Shown piece after piece: positions 10,800 to 21,789 of a stretch of 64,000 nt of DNA. The first letter of the stretch is position 1. Each line of letters starts with the position of its first letter. Below the pieces are notes generated by a model. It had not been told where the DNA came from and did no database searches. It saw only the letters and a program-made list of their open reading frames with translations. Where the stretch lies: the NCBI RefSeq assembly GCF_002099425.1, contig NW_018343964.1, forward strand, positions 9,836,001 through 9,900,000, read 5' to 3'. Source of the stretch: Phascolarctos cinereus (Eukaryota > Chordata > Mammalia > Diprotodontia > Phascolarctidae). Both the position numbers and the translations under genes were made by a program.

Positions 10800-11060
10800 A
10801 TTGAGTAACGTGGTTGGAACCATACTGTGAAGGGCTTTAAATGTTAAGAGGAGTCTGTATTTTATCCTGGAAGCAACAGAGAAACAATGAAGCTTCTGGA
10901 GCAGAGAAGTGACAGTCAGACCAGGGTTTTAGGAGTAACAATTAGTTCTGTGGATGGATTGAAGAGATGAAAGGCCAAAGGCAGACCACATAGGAGGCTG
11001 TTGCAGTAGTCTAGGCCAGAGCTGATGAAAGCCTGAGCTAGGGTGATAGCTCTTTGAATG
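10800..11060 (+). repeat. Unnamed old repeat ('X-type'), 3' part
   Basis: 'gaagggctttaaatgttaagaggagtctgtattttatcctgg', 'ggagcagagaagtgacag' and 'gaggctgttgcagtagtctaggcc' recur in order at 22.8 and 26.2 kb. This is an old mammalian interspersed repeat seen widely; I cannot give the family name with confidence. Confidence 0.55.
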
Positions 11061-11164
11061 AAGAAGAAGGGAAGGATACAACATGTTGTGGAGGTAGAAT
11101 TGACTGTACTTGGCAACTTTTGATAGTATCTCATCATGAGAAGGCCTAGCTATGATGCTTCATT

Positions 11165-11378
11165 TCTGGCTTACCCTCAGATCTGCTGTACCTCCACACT
11201 TGCTGTCTGGCCTTCACTCAAGTACCCTCCTTCCCATCTCTTCCAACTATCCACCCTCTCCTTTTCCAACTCCCCTTTATATTTTGTCTTCCCCTGATAG
11301 AATGTAATTCCTTGAGAAGAGGGACCATCTTGTTTTCTTGTTTTGGTATCCCCAGTATTTACACTTAATAAAGGCTTT
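11165..11378 (+). repeat. L2 LINE 3' end
   Basis: 'cccctttatattttgtcttcccctgatagaatgtaattccttgag' and 'ggtatccccagtatttacacttaataaagg' are the L2 3' UTR. The 5' part is pyrimidine-rich L2 ORF2 end. Confidence 0.8.
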
Positions 11379-11440
11379 ATCTATCATCTATCCATCCATC
11401 CATCTATCTATCCATCTATCATCTATCCATTTATCTGTCC
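11379..11440. repeat. (ATCT/ATCC)n tetranucleotide array
   Basis: About 15 imperfect tetranucleotide units of tatc/catc, growing from the end of an L2. Confidence 0.95.
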
Positions 11441-11930
11441 TCTAGTGTGATGGGGGTTTCATGGATTCCCTAATCACCTAAGATGGAGTCACTCATGGAG
11501 ACACTGGAGACTTAATTTTAGGAGATAGAACTGGTACATGCATGGACATTCTGCGTTGACCTTTTACGTAGTTGGTTGGGAGCAGCCTTTTCCCATTGCC
11601 TACGTTGCCAGAACTGTCTGAAACTCTAAAACTGCCCTATTTTCCTGAATTCACATCTGAGTCACTTGCTGGGAGTGAATCTTTTATTTTCAGATGCAAA
11701 TTCAGTAGGAAAAAAAAAGGCAGATTATGCTCAGTCAGGCAGTTTGGAAGATGTAAACAGTTCTGGCTATGCAGCCAATAGAAAAAAAAAGGCTGTTTCC
11801 AACCACATGGGAGGGCAATGAAGAATGTCTACACATGTGCCGGTACTCCTGTCTCTAAGAAGCAGGTCCCAGTATCTTCTACATAGGTGACTGTCTTAGA
11901 AAATCTGGGCGTGCAGCAGACCTATATTAT
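11441..11930. other. No recognised feature
   Basis: Two A-rich runs (11,709-11,718 and 11,781-11,791) but no nameable repeat. The plus-strand open frame at 11,572-11,781 has no motif. Confidence 0.35.
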
Positions 11931-11934
11931 ACTA

Positions 11935-12235
11935 GCATAAAGTGCAAATTCCTGGAGTTGACATTTAAAGCCCTTTACAATCTGGTTGCAACCTATGGTT
12001 CCAGTCTGATTCCACATTACTTTTCCTCACACACCCATGATCCAGCCAAACTTTTGATGTTTCTCCACATGACCTTGTATTTCTCCCCCACCCATACCCC
12101 ACACCCCCATGTCTTTGTACAAACTGTTCCCCATGGCTTGGCTTTCCCAGCCAATCAACTAAGTTCATTGAACTTTCCCAAGAAATGTCCACGATATACT
12201 AACAAGCTGGTAGGCTTTCTAACTCAAGCACGACC
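11935..12235 (+). repeat. L2 LINE ORF2 end fragment
   Basis: 'ttaaagccctttacaatctggttgcaacctat' is the L2 phrase near the ORF2 C-terminus. 'ccacattac' and 'tttgtacaaactgttccccatggc' follow in the right order. The poly-adenylation end is absent. Confidence 0.75.
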
Positions 12236-12394
12236 GTATTAGACTCTCTGGCCCTAAGACCTTCTGATCACGTAAATCCAGCTCTGCTACCCAGAAGGTG
12301 ATATAGTTTCTAACAGAGGAGAGCCTCCCACTGGAGAATCTGGGTAGATTTACTTGGATGAACTTTTGAATATCCTCTGAGATCTAAAACTAAT

Positions 12395-12466
12395 AATAAT
12401 TTAAATAACAGTAGATACATATATAGCACTTTAAGGTTTATCAAGTATTATCTCATTTGATAGCAC
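12395..12466 (-). repeat. MAR1/Ther1-type SINE 3' fragment
   Basis: 'aataataatttaaata' and 'atagcactttaaggtttatcaagtattatctcattt' form the complemented 3' end of the MAR1/Ther1 SINE. Confidence 0.7.
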
Positions 12467-12757
12467 ATTCTAGTCATGCTTGTGTTCAGGAGCCAATAAC
12501 CACAGCATAGCCAGAGTAACCCATTTTTCTTTTTTACAAAAAATGCCAGAGTTCTTTGAAGGTTGAAAGATCTTCCAATGGAATCTGGTAAGTTCTAGAT
12601 CATAGTAAATAGCCAAGGCATCTATCTAGAAAGGTGGGGAAGGTTATAGGAGATACTATAGGAGATAGACATTGAGATGGAGATGCCAAGAAATGAATTG
12701 ATTAGCTAGGTGGAAAATAAAAAATACATAAGCAACAGCAGCAGGAAATGGGATAAA

Positions 12758-13000
12758 ATAGACAGCTAGGTGGTACAGTAGATAAATGGGTCAAATTTGG
12801 CCTCAGACACTTCCTAGCTGAAGTCACTTAACTGGACAAGTCACTTAACCTCTGTCTGCTTCAATTTGCTCACCTATAAAATGGAGATAATAACAGCACC
12901 TGCCTCCCAGGGTTGTTGTAAGGATCAAATGGAATGATATTTGTAAAGCACTTAGTATAGTGCCTGGTACTTAGTAGGTGCTGAACAAATGCTTGTTCCC
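12758..13000 (+). repeat. MAR1/Ther1-type CORE-SINE
   Basis: Nearly full length. The 'agacagctaggtggtacagtag' head is followed by 'cacttaactggacaagtcactta', 'aaaatggagataataacagcacctg', 'ggttgttgtaaggatcaaatgg' and 'aaagcacttagtatagtgcctgg'. Confidence 0.9.
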
Positions 13001-13004
13001 TTCC

Positions 13005-13612
13005 CTTTCCACGTTTAAGGCGTGTTAGAATGAATCTGAATGCTCATAATACACATTGTACATAGGGTGCTGCTGGCTTTTCAAGTTTGTTCCTTCTAGG
13101 AAGAGCTGATTTGTCCACGAGTATAATACGACTATTGGGACCCTGCTTATCTGAGGAAACTAAGGAGTTGGCCTCATTTGCTGAGGTTAGAAGGGGAAAT
13201 TGCTGCTGATGAAAATAGACCACAGACTAGACGAGTTTGCCTCCTGTCTGAGAATGTAGTCCTGAGGCACACCTCTCTCCTTGTTATTAGTAGAAGAAAA
13301 GAAATACTCTCACAGTAGGGCAAGCAGAGTATTATTGTGCAGACACAGCTAGGTGTTCTGTTCTGTTCTGACTCAGGCTGGTCCAGGGGCTCAGGTTTGG
13401 GCTTGGAATGAAATGACGCACTCCCAGACTATCTAGCAGTCAACAAAAACAGATTTACTCCACAATGGTTGGGAAGGAGGATATTCAAATTAGGAGAAAG
13501 ATGGAACAGAAATTGAAGGAGAATGGGTTATGGAGCAGCAGATCTGGGACTAAGCATCAGTAAGATAGGCAGCCACCTAGAATTCAATACCAGTAATAGG
13601 ATAAGGGGCAGT
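13005..13612. other. No recognised feature
   Basis: Unique-looking, with no motif of a gene or nameable repeat. Confidence 0.4.
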
Positions 13613-13617
13613 TATAA

Positions 13618-13745
13618 GATGATAGATTTAGAGCTGGAAGAGACCTCAAAAGTTATCTTTTCTAACTCCTTTGTGTGAAGATACTGGGCCCCAGAGAGAC
13701 TTAAACTTTTCAACGTTACTTTTTTACCAATGCTCAGAGATTAAA
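13618..13745 (-). repeat. MIR fragment
   Basis: 'gatagatttagagctggaagagacctcaaaagtta' and 'gggccccagagagacttaaac' match the complemented MIR. Confidence 0.7.
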
Positions 13746-13779
13746 TGCTAGAAAATTCTGTTCTCTATCCCATATGGAC

Positions 13780-14012
13780 AAGATGGCTAAGTGGCGCAGT
13801 GAATAGAGTCCTGGGCATGGAGTCATGAAAACTCCTTTTCATGAGTTCAAATCTGGCCTCAGACATTTTCTAGCTGTGTGACCCTGGGCAAATCAGTTAA
13901 CTCTGCCTCAGTTCCTTATCTATAAAATGAGCTGGAGAAGGAAATGGCAAACCACTCCCGTATCTCTGCCAGGAAAACCCCAAAAGTCGAACACGGCTGA
14001 ACAACAATAACA
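13780..14012 (+). repeat. CORE-SINE with RTE/BovB-type tail
   Basis: Head 'atggctaagtggcgcagtgaatagag', CORE 'gtgtgaccctgggcaaatcag', then 'gagctggagaaggaaatggcaaaccac' and the RTE tail 'aagtcgaacacggctgaacaac', ending in an (aac)-like stretch. Confidence 0.92.
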
Positions 14013-14019
14013 TTGCATA

Positions 14020-14750
14020 TAGGTATTTATGATGGATAGCATGGATAAACTGGCTGATGAAGGCTAGTCCTTGATGCCTGCTCAGATATTTTTTGCCTGT
14101 TTCCAATCCAACCATTGGAAACTTTGGGGATCAGGTTTTTTATCATAGTGACTCAGGGACTGGTGCTATGGGATGATGAAAAAGTCTTCTAATCGGGGAC
14201 AGAGAAGGAAGAACTGTTTACTCAGGAGTTGCTGAGCTGGAACTGAGTGTGTATACAAAGGGAGCAACCCGATCATCTCTTATTCTTTTCCTTCCTGGTG
14301 CTGAGTGAGGAAGTATAGCTTTGAGCTGCTGGGTGGAGTAGGGACAACTGACCGAATTCCCTCACCTGGTCACCATGTGTGGCTACCATGTGTGTTCTTT
14401 CTTGAATCTTCTGAGACGGGAGGGTCCAGCTGACCTGGTGAGTTTGGGAGATTCAGAGGCCCCACCAGCAGCAGGAGGTAATAGCAGTGACTATCAGTAG
14501 AGGTAGCCAACAGCCCAGTAAGCAGCTGCAGACAGATAAGGGAAGGCAGTTCTCCCAAGGACAGCAGCAGCTTCAGGGATTCTGACTCCTCATGATGGAG
14601 AAAAATACTGCTTATGGGTACCAGAAAGGCGCCATCATCTGAGCCCAGCAGAGAGTGTCCACCTAAGTGAAACATCATTGGGATTCCCTAAAAGGAATAA
14701 AGAATATCTAGGGTCAGAATTATTATGTGTGTGTAAGGGAAGTACATAGC
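14020..14750. other. No recognised feature
   Basis: A 102-codon minus-strand open frame (14,370-14,678) is leucine/serine-rich with no domain. GC here is moderate. I treat it as chance. Confidence 0.35.
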
Positions 14751-14756
14751 CTCAGT

Positions 14757-15065
14757 TTAGGGGGATATTTTATACCAGCTGTTCTTGGTAAATAAACCCT
14801 CAATAAATTGCTCAATAAACCCCTTTTGTAAAAGCTAATTAAGTTTGACTAGCATGATTATTAATGGAGATGCATGCTATTGAGGGTTTATGACCAACAG
14901 TATTAGAATCCCCAGTCCCTCAGGGTCACTCCTAGAACTCTGAGAAAAGTAATAGCCCCCGCCCCATCTGGGGATTTCAATCTGTGAGCTCGAGGGCTCA
15001 GTTGGGGAGTGGCCCTGGAGGGAGTGCCGTATTTTGTGATATATCAAGTTGTGTGAAGAATCAAA
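14757..15065 (+). repeat. Unnamed interspersed repeat, possibly LTR-derived fossil
   Basis: The order 'gatattttataccagctgttcttg', 'tcaataaa', 'ttttgtaaaagctaattaagtttgac' and 'ccctcagggtcactcctagaactctga' recurs, diverged, at 38.09 kb and in part at 40.16 kb. The AATAAA followed by a U5-like stretch suggests an old LTR fragment. Family unknown; broken and old. Confidence 0.4.
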
Positions 15066-15828
15066 GCCTCCAGTGGATAATAATGTATGGAGCCCAATCT
15101 TTGAACCTTAAATAGAACACACAAATATCTTGCCCTGCCTCTGGCGGGCAGATAAAACGGAAGGGTAGAAATTGGAGAGAGGTAAAAAAATAAGATTCCA
15201 GGCTTTTTCTATTTTCCAAAGATGTCCTAAATGAACTTTTGATTGGAGAAAAAAAATGGCAGTTTGAGGTCAAGCCTAACAAACCAAAGATGTGACCCAG
15301 ATGGAGACAAGGACAAAGTTGCTGCTGCTGTTGCAGCTGTCAGATTCTCTGGTTTGAGGACATCCAGATTTGAAGATTTTCCGTTCTGGACTGTCTAGAT
15401 ACAAACTAAATAGCTTTAGAGACTGGGGTCTGGGAGTGGAACAGGAATTAATGAACAGATAAGTGGGGACATTCTTTTATTTGGGACTCTGAAGTGAGGT
15501 GAATGTGCTCAGTTAAGAATAAATGAGGCCTACTCTATGATCTTCATAGGAAGATATTCTACCAGTGCAAAATAATAACACAGTTCTCTCTGGCAAGTTG
15601 TTTCTCCTTTACTTCTGGGCTCCTAGAATATTGTACAACTCTTACCCAACTAAACTTTTCTTTGATGAAAAGGTAGGGAAGGGGAAGGCGGTTTGCAGGA
15701 ATGGGGCTGCCAAAGCTTGCCAGGTTTTCTCTAACTCTTCAGATAGGCAAGGCCAAGGGCAAAGAATTTCTACTCATCGACTAGCAAAATTCTAGCTCCC
15801 TTTTTGTAGGTTAGGAAATACCTTTCTG
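15066..15828. other. No recognised feature
   Basis: No gene or nameable repeat. The plus-strand open frame 15,565-15,795 has no motif. Confidence 0.4.
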
Positions 15829-16072
15829 CAGCGAGGTGGTGCAATGGATAGAGAGCTGGATATGGAGTCAGGAAGACTTGAGTTCAGATCCTGCCTCAGA
15901 CATTTATTAGCTGCGTGACCCTAGGCAAGTCACTTGGTCTCCGTTTCCTCGTCTGTAAAATGGGAATAGTAATAGTATCTACTTCCCAAAGTTGTTGTGA
16001 GGATAGAATGAAATAATATTTGTAACATGCTTTACAAACCTTAAAGCACTACATGCTAGCTATGATTTGTGA
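15829..16072 (+). repeat. MAR1/Ther1-type CORE-SINE
   Basis: Near full length. Head 'gcgaggtggtgcaatggatagag' is followed by CORE 'gcgtgaccctaggcaagtcactt', 'ctgtaaaatgggaatagtaatag', 'gttgttgtgaggatagaatg' and 'tttacaaaccttaaagcacta'. Confidence 0.92.
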
Positions 16073-16254
16073 TTATGATTATGATGAACCTTCCAAGGAC
16101 AGTTCATGCTTAGAAGAGAAATGTCAGCTCTCAGGAATAAGAAACAGCCATACCATTGGGGAAAAAAAAATCCCAGAACTGAAGCCAGCTGCCAAGATCA
16201 GGGTGACAGGGTCTTTAGGGTCACAACAACCAACGACATAATTAAGAACGCAGA

Positions 16255-16426
16255 ACCCCCTAGTATCAGAGTGCTTGACTTAGAGTCAAAAGACACGGTT
16301 TCAAGTCCTCGTTTCCCCATTTATTAACTGGGTAAGTGACTTGGATAAGTCATCATCTGCAAAATTAGGGAGTTCAATATGATGATCTTTACGTTACCTT
16401 TCAACTCTAAATCTGTGATCCTGGGT
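16255..16426 (+). repeat. MIR SINE
   Basis: 'agtgcttgacttagagtcaaaagac', 'taagtgacttggataagtca' and 'cctttcaactctaaatctgtgatcc' are in MIR order. Confidence 0.7.
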
Positions 16427-16429
16427 TCA

Positions 16430-17255
16430 CAGACAAATGTATGGCTGGACAAATCACATTGGATCTTCCTTCAGCTTCCCCTTCCCCACTTCAATGGGAA
16501 AAGTCAGGTTAAAATGAATACTGAGGGTAATCTTGAAGGGGAAAAGAAATCATAAAGGGTTGTTCTCAGAAGAAGCAAGAGCAGTCATAGGTCTTAGCTT
16601 TGGTGACCAAGAGGAATTTTATGGGTCAATTGCACATAAAAGAGCTACAGGTCTTCTTCTTTTCTTTTCTTTTCTTTTTTCTTTTTTTTAAGCACCTTTT
16701 GGCCATCTTTTTCTAATGGACAGCAATTTGGGCCAGTTCAGGCTGGGAGTGATTACTCCCATTCTCTTTTTTGTAGAACATTTATGAACAGATACTGGGT
16801 TATAGGAGGTTAGGTCTAGGGTCTAGGACTATGAAATACCATTTGGTTTTGGGCCTGAGAGCTGGGAGCTGCTGCTAACTCAGAGCTTGTCTTCAGTTCT
16901 CGGGAGCAGAGAAAGGTGTATTGTAAACACTAACCAAACTCAACAGAATGTGTAATGGAATCTTTTTTTTCAAAAGGGGTTGCTCTCACAGACATAAACA
17001 CCTACATCACAGAGGTGTTATTTTAGTTGGTCCGCATGTGTGAAGATAAATAGCTTCATTGTCAAGCTACACAATAGTGTGGTATGCTCAGGTGTGTTTT
17101 CACTTAGAAGCTCCAAAAACCGCAACAAAAACATAAGTAATTTATTTTATTCAGATGACTGCATGGGTAATGCAGGGCAAGTACTAACCTCGTTAAGTTT
17201 ATAAAAGTTCATTGTCAATAAGGTTGGTCACTGGGTAATAGATATTTTTGAGAAG
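16430..17255. other. No recognised repeat; one (CTTTT)n patch
   Basis: Positions 16,651-16,692 are a CTTTT-type low-complexity run. The rest is unique-looking, with no gene evidence. Confidence 0.4.
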
Positions 17256-17261
17256 AAGACC

Positions 17262-17416
17262 TTCACATAATGTAAAGAACACTTGACATGGAGTCAGGAG
17301 AGGCCTGGGCTCCAATCCCATTTCTAACATTTAACAGCTGTGTGGCCTTTGGCAAATCACTCAGCCTCACTCTGAGTCTCTGTTTCCTCTATAAAATAGG
17401 AATAATGATATTTGCA
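17262..17416 (+). repeat. MAR1/Ther1-type SINE, 5' part of split copy
   Basis: 'ggagtcaggagaggcctgggctcc', 'ctgtgtggcctttggcaaatcac' and 'tctataaaataggaataatgatatttgc'. The copy stops mid-element and its remaining 3' part resumes at 17,693. Confidence 0.8.
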
Positions 17417-17417
17417 G

Positions 17418-17692
17418 TCAGTCAACAAGTATTTCTTTTTTTTTTTCCTTTTGTAAATCAATCAGGGCTAAGTGCCTTGCCCAGGGTCGCACAGCTAGTT
17501 AAGTGTCACATATCTGAAGCCACATTTGAACTCAGATCCACCAGTGCTCTATCCACTGTGCCACCTAGCTGTCCCTTCAACAAGCATTTATTAATCATCA
17601 ATCACGTGCCAGGCATTGTGCTAAGAGCTGTGGATACAAAAAGAGGCAAAAGACAATTCCTACACCCAAAGAGCTCACAATCTAATGGGGGA
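17418..17692 (+). repeat. X-type repeat fragment, split by a SINE
   Basis: 'gtcaacaagtattt' at the left is resumed at 17,577 by 'tcaacaagcatttattaatcatcaatcacgtgccaggcattgtgc', running to 'agctcacaatctaatggggg'. The SINE at 17,435-17,576 lies between a 13-bp duplication (17,422-17,434 and 17,577-17,589, one mismatch). The whole fragment lies inside the CORE-SINE of 17,262-17,775. Confidence 0.7.
17435..17576 (-). repeat. Short A-tailed CORE-SINE
   Basis: On the minus strand, a head 'cagctaggtggcacagtggat' leads to 'gaccctgggcaaggcactta' and then an A-rich tail (seen here as a T run). No RTE tail; the A tail and 13-bp duplication point to L1-driven retroposition. Confidence 0.88.
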
Positions 17693-17775
17693 TTTGCTTT
17701 ACCTATTTCTCAGGGTTATTGTAAGGAGAGCACTTTGTAAATCTTGAAGTGCCATATAAATGTAAGCTATTATAC
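17693..17775 (+). repeat. 3' part of the split CORE-SINE
   Basis: 'atttgctttacctatttctcagggttattgtaaggag' and 'aatcttgaagtgccatataaatg' complete the copy begun at 17,262. 'atttgc' at both break points is a likely target duplication. Confidence 0.75.
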
Positions 17776-17894
17776 ATTTTCCTGGCCATACCAACTCATG
17801 AAGCGCTACTAAGTCATGTAGAACTCATGCTCTGCATTCATTGAGAGGAGCCTCCATATTACTGAAATCCTTGAAGCACTGAAGTAAATTTAGA

Positions 17895-18350
17895 TTTATC
17901 AAACTAAAGAAATTGTGGTGCATGAATATAATGGAACATTGCAGTACTATAAGTAACCAAAAAATGTGAAGAATTCAGAGACTCTCAGTGGGACTCAAAT
18001 AAACCGATGCAGACTAAAGTTAGCAGAACCAAAAAAAAAATATACACAATGACTACAATGATGTAAATGGAAAGTACCAAAAACAAAACAAAACAAAATC
18101 AAACCAAACCCCCAAAACTGAGTACTGTATAATTTTAGTGATTAATCTTAGCTCTGAAGAAAAGATGGGAAAATGCTGAAATGTGGGACTGTGGGCACAT
18201 TGTGTAAACTGTGAGATTCAGTCGATGTGTTGGTTGGTTTTGTTGAATTACTTTGTCTCCTGATTTGAAATCATAAGGGTAGGGAGTAGGGGATGGCAGG
18301 GATACATTTGGACAGACAAAAAAGATATAGTGATAAAAATTAAAAATTCA
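17895..18350 (+). repeat. Old L1 3' end
   Basis: 'aaattgtggtgcatgaatataatggaac' is the L1 ORF2 C-terminal phrase (WYMNME..). It is followed by 'gatgcagactaaagttagcagaacc', an A-rich 3' UTR and a final 'gataaaaattaaaaattcaaag'. More diverged than the copies at 45 and 61 kb. Confidence 0.7.
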
Positions 18351-18749
18351 AAGAAATCAAGAACTTCTATGATAGAAAAATGAACACATAGTTTTAATTT
18401 TACAGGCTGTTTGTTGGTCTTAAAAGTTTATTATGTGGGTAATGTATTATTTAAAAGAAGCTTTCCTAGCTCATGTAGACTGACCCAGTTGAAATAACAC
18501 AGTGTTGGGTTTTGTAGTTGTGTCCTTGAAGATAAAGCTCTCATGAAGTCATTTTGTCCTGTGCAAGGGCAATAGGGAAATTCTACTAACTACCACCAGC
18601 CTGGCCATTTCACAGATTTGGATTTGGAGATCTTCAGTGACTTTGGGAAGACATAGTCAGTATCCACATAAATATGTCTGCTTTGGAATGATACGGATAC
18701 TGAGTCTGTATCTGGAAGGATGAGTTTGAGAAATGTACATATGTCAAGT

Positions 18750-18948
18750 CACAGAACCTTTAGAACCTTAGAGGTCATTGAGTCCAACCACGTCATTTTA
18801 CAGGAAACTGAGGCCCAGAGAAGTTAAGTGACTTGCCCAAGGTAATAAAAAAATTGAGAAGAGCTAGGACTTGAACCCTGGTCTTCCAATTCCAAGTCCA
18901 GTGTTTTGTTTTTTTTTTCATACCCCACCAAGCTATTTCCAAGTCCAG
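18750..18948 (-). repeat. MIR SINE
   Basis: 'aaccttagaggtcattgagtcc', 'cattttacaggaaactgagg', 'aagttaagtgacttgcccaagg' and 'aggacttgaaccctggtcttcc' follow the complemented MIR order. A T run sits near the right end. Confidence 0.85.
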
Positions 18949-19117
18949 TGGCATAAGTTTAAATTCTAGGCTTCCAAATAGAAATTTCAGAAATGGACTT
19001 CTCAACTGAAAAATAACATGTGCTCAAGGGACAGGTTCCTGATGCCTTAATGTAAGACCTCATCCTCATTCAGGAATTGCCTGGGTTGCATTTATGCCTA
19101 CATCTGAGTTGAAATCT

Positions 19118-21440
19118 TTCTTTTTTAAAAAAAATTTATTTATTTTTAGCTTTCAACATTCACTTCCATAAGATTTTGAGTTCTAAATTTTCTCCCCCTC
19201 CTTTTCCTCCCTCCTCCCCAAGACAACGTGCAATCTGATATAGGCCCTACATTTACATTAGTATTAAATATATTTTTACATTAGTCATGTTGTAAAGAAG
19301 AATTAGGACCGACAGGAGGAACCACGAGAAAGAAGAAACAAAATGGAAAAAAAGATAAGAGAGAGCAAATACTATGCTTTGATCTGCATTCAGACGCCAT
19401 AGTTCTTTTTCTGGATGAGGATAGCATTTTCCACTCTGAGTCTTTTGGAGTTGTCTTAGATGCTTGCATTGCTGAGATGAGCTAAGTCTATTAAAGTTAG
19501 TCATTGCACAATGTGGCTGTTTCTGTGTACAAGGTTCTCCTCATGCTGCTCACTTCACTCAGCATCAGACCATACAAGTCTTTCCAGGTTTTTCTGAAGT
19601 CAGCCTGCTCATCATTTCTTATAGCCCAATAGTATTCCATTACATTCATATACCACAACTTGTTCAGCCGTTCCCCAATTGAGGGGCATCCCCTTCTTTT
19701 GCCACCACACAGAGGGCTGCTATAAATATTTTTGTATATGTGGGTCCTTTTCCCATTTTTATGATCTCTTTGGGATACAGACATAGAAGTGGTATTGCTG
19801 GGTCAAAGGGTATGCACAATTTTATAGCCCTTTAAGCATAGTTCCAAATTGCTCTCCAGAACGGTTGGATCAGTTCACGACTCCACCAACAATGTATTAG
19901 TGTTCCAATTTTCCCACATCTTCTCCAACATTTATCATTTTCCTGTTTTGTCATGTTAGCCAATCTGCTAGGTATGGTGTGATACCTCAGAGTTGTTTTG
20001 ATTTGCATTTCTCTAATCAATAGTGATTTACAGCATTTTTTTCATATGACTATAGATTGCTTTAATTTCTTCATCTGAAAACTACCTGTTCATATCCTTT
20101 GACCAATTATCAATTGGGGAATGACTTGTATTCTTATAAATTTGACTCAGTTCTCTATATTTTTTAGAAATGGGGCCTTTATCAGAGACACTGGCTGTAA
20201 AAATTGTTTCTCAGTTTTCTGCTTCCCTTCTAATCTTGGTTACATTGGCTTTTTGTGCAAAAACTTTTCAATTTAATGTCATCAAAATTATCCATTTTGC
20301 ATTTCATAATGTTCTTTATCTCTTGTTTGGTCATAAATTCTTCCCTTCTCCATAAATCTGACAGGTAAACTATTCCTTGCTCTCCTAGTTTGCTTATAGT
20401 ATCAGCCTTTATATCTAAACTGTGTACTCATTTTGACTTTATCTTGGTATATGGTATAAGATGTTGGTCTGTGCCTAGTTTCTGCCATACTATTTTCCAG
20501 TTTTCCCAGCAGTTTTTGTTTAATAATGAGTTCTTATCCCAGAAGCTGGAGTCTTTGGGTCTATTAAACAGTAGATTACTATAGTCATTGACTATTGTGT
20601 CTTGTGTACCTAACCTAATCCATTGATCTACCAATCTATTTTTTAGCCAGTACCAAGTAGTTTTGATGATTGTTGCTTTATAATACAATCTAAGATCTGG
20701 TACTGTTAGGCCACCTGCCCTGGCATTTCTTTTCATTAACTCCCTTGATATTGTGGACCTTTTTTCTTCCAAATGAACTTTGTTATTATTTTTTGTAGCT
20801 CTATAAAATATTTTTGGTAGCTTGGTATAGCACTGAATAAGTAAATTAATTTAGATAGAATTGTCATTTTTATTATATTAGCTCCGGCCTACCCATGAGC
20901 AACTGATATTTTTCCAATTATTTAGATCTGACTTTATTTGTGTGAAAAGTGTTTTGTAATTGTGTTCATATAGTTCCTGGGTTTTTCTTGGCAGGTAGAC
21001 TTACAAATATTTTATAATGTACACACTAACTTTAAGTGGAATTTCTCTTTCTATCTCTTGCTGTTGGGCTATATTAGTAATATATAGAAATGCTGATGAT
21101 TTATGTGGGTTTATTTTATATCCTGCAACTTTGCTAAATTTGTTTATTATCTCAAGTAGTTTTTTACTTGATTCTCTAGGATTCTCTAAGTATACCATCA
21201 TATCATCTGCAAAGAGTGATAGCTTTGTTTCTTCTTTGCCTATTCTAATTCCTTCAATTTTCTTTTCTTCTTTTATTGCTAAAGCTAACATTTCTAGTAC
21301 AATATTGAATAACAGTGGGTAATAATGGACATCCTTGATTCAACCCTGAACGCTTCCAGCTTATCCCCATAACACATAATGCTTGCTGATGGTTTTAGAT
21401 AGATGCTACTTATCATTTTAAGGAAGACTCCATTTAGAAT
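19118..21440 (-). mobile_element. 5'-truncated L1 LINE (ORF2 RT to 3' end)
   Basis: The minus strand runs from the RT domain to the 3' UTR and A-rich end (T/A run at 19,118-19,145). Between 21,291 and 21,001 an open stretch encodes the RT core with [12 protein letters not shown] (a variant of YADDM) and [13 protein letters not shown]. Around 20,772-20,428 lie the RT-distal phrases RNARAGGLTVPDLRLYYKATI and TWYWLKNRLVDQW. Near 19,784 is the C-terminus with WYMNVMEYYWAIRNDEQADFRKTWKDLYGLMLSEV. The frame is broken repeatedly, and the 5' UTR, ORF1 and endonuclease are absent. It is a sister of the copy at 45.3 kb; no clear target duplication was found. Confidence 0.92.
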
Positions 21441-21537
21441 CTTTCTCATTTATAGGGAGATAGGGCAATAGGCCTGAGGCATTCTTACAAATAATGTAAG
21501 ATAGGCAGGTGAGGTATGTCTTGCTCTGGTAACATAT

Positions 21538-21787
21538 TGATTCATTTTTCAGTTGTGTCCAACTCTTCGTGACCTCATTTGGGGTTTTCTTGGCAAAGAT
21601 ACTGGAGTGGTTTGCCATTTCTTTCTCCAGCTCATTGGCAGATAAGGAAACTGAGGCAAAGAAGGTTAACTGACTTGTCCAGGGTTACACAACTAGGAAG
21701 TGCCTGAGGCCTGATTTGAATTCAGGAAGATGAGTCTTTCTGATCTCAGGCTAGGCACTCTACCCACTGTGCCACCTAGCTGCCCCT
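21538..21787 (-). repeat. CORE-SINE with RTE/BovB-type tail
   Basis: The RTE tail at the left ('cagttgtgtccaactcttcgtgacctc') leads to 'tggtttgccatttctttctccagctcatt' and the head at the right ('gtgccacctagctgcccc'). Full length. Confidence 0.93.
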
Positions 21788-21789
21788 GA

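Noticed and set aside
14370-14678. A 102-codon minus-strand frame rich in leucine, possible membrane protein
   Set aside because: No domain, no splice context and no codon-bias contrast with the flanks; the length is compatible with chance.
17288-17740. The longest open frame in the window (150 codons, plus strand)
   Set aside because: It runs straight through the three nested repeats at 17.26-17.78 kb, so it cannot be a conserved gene.
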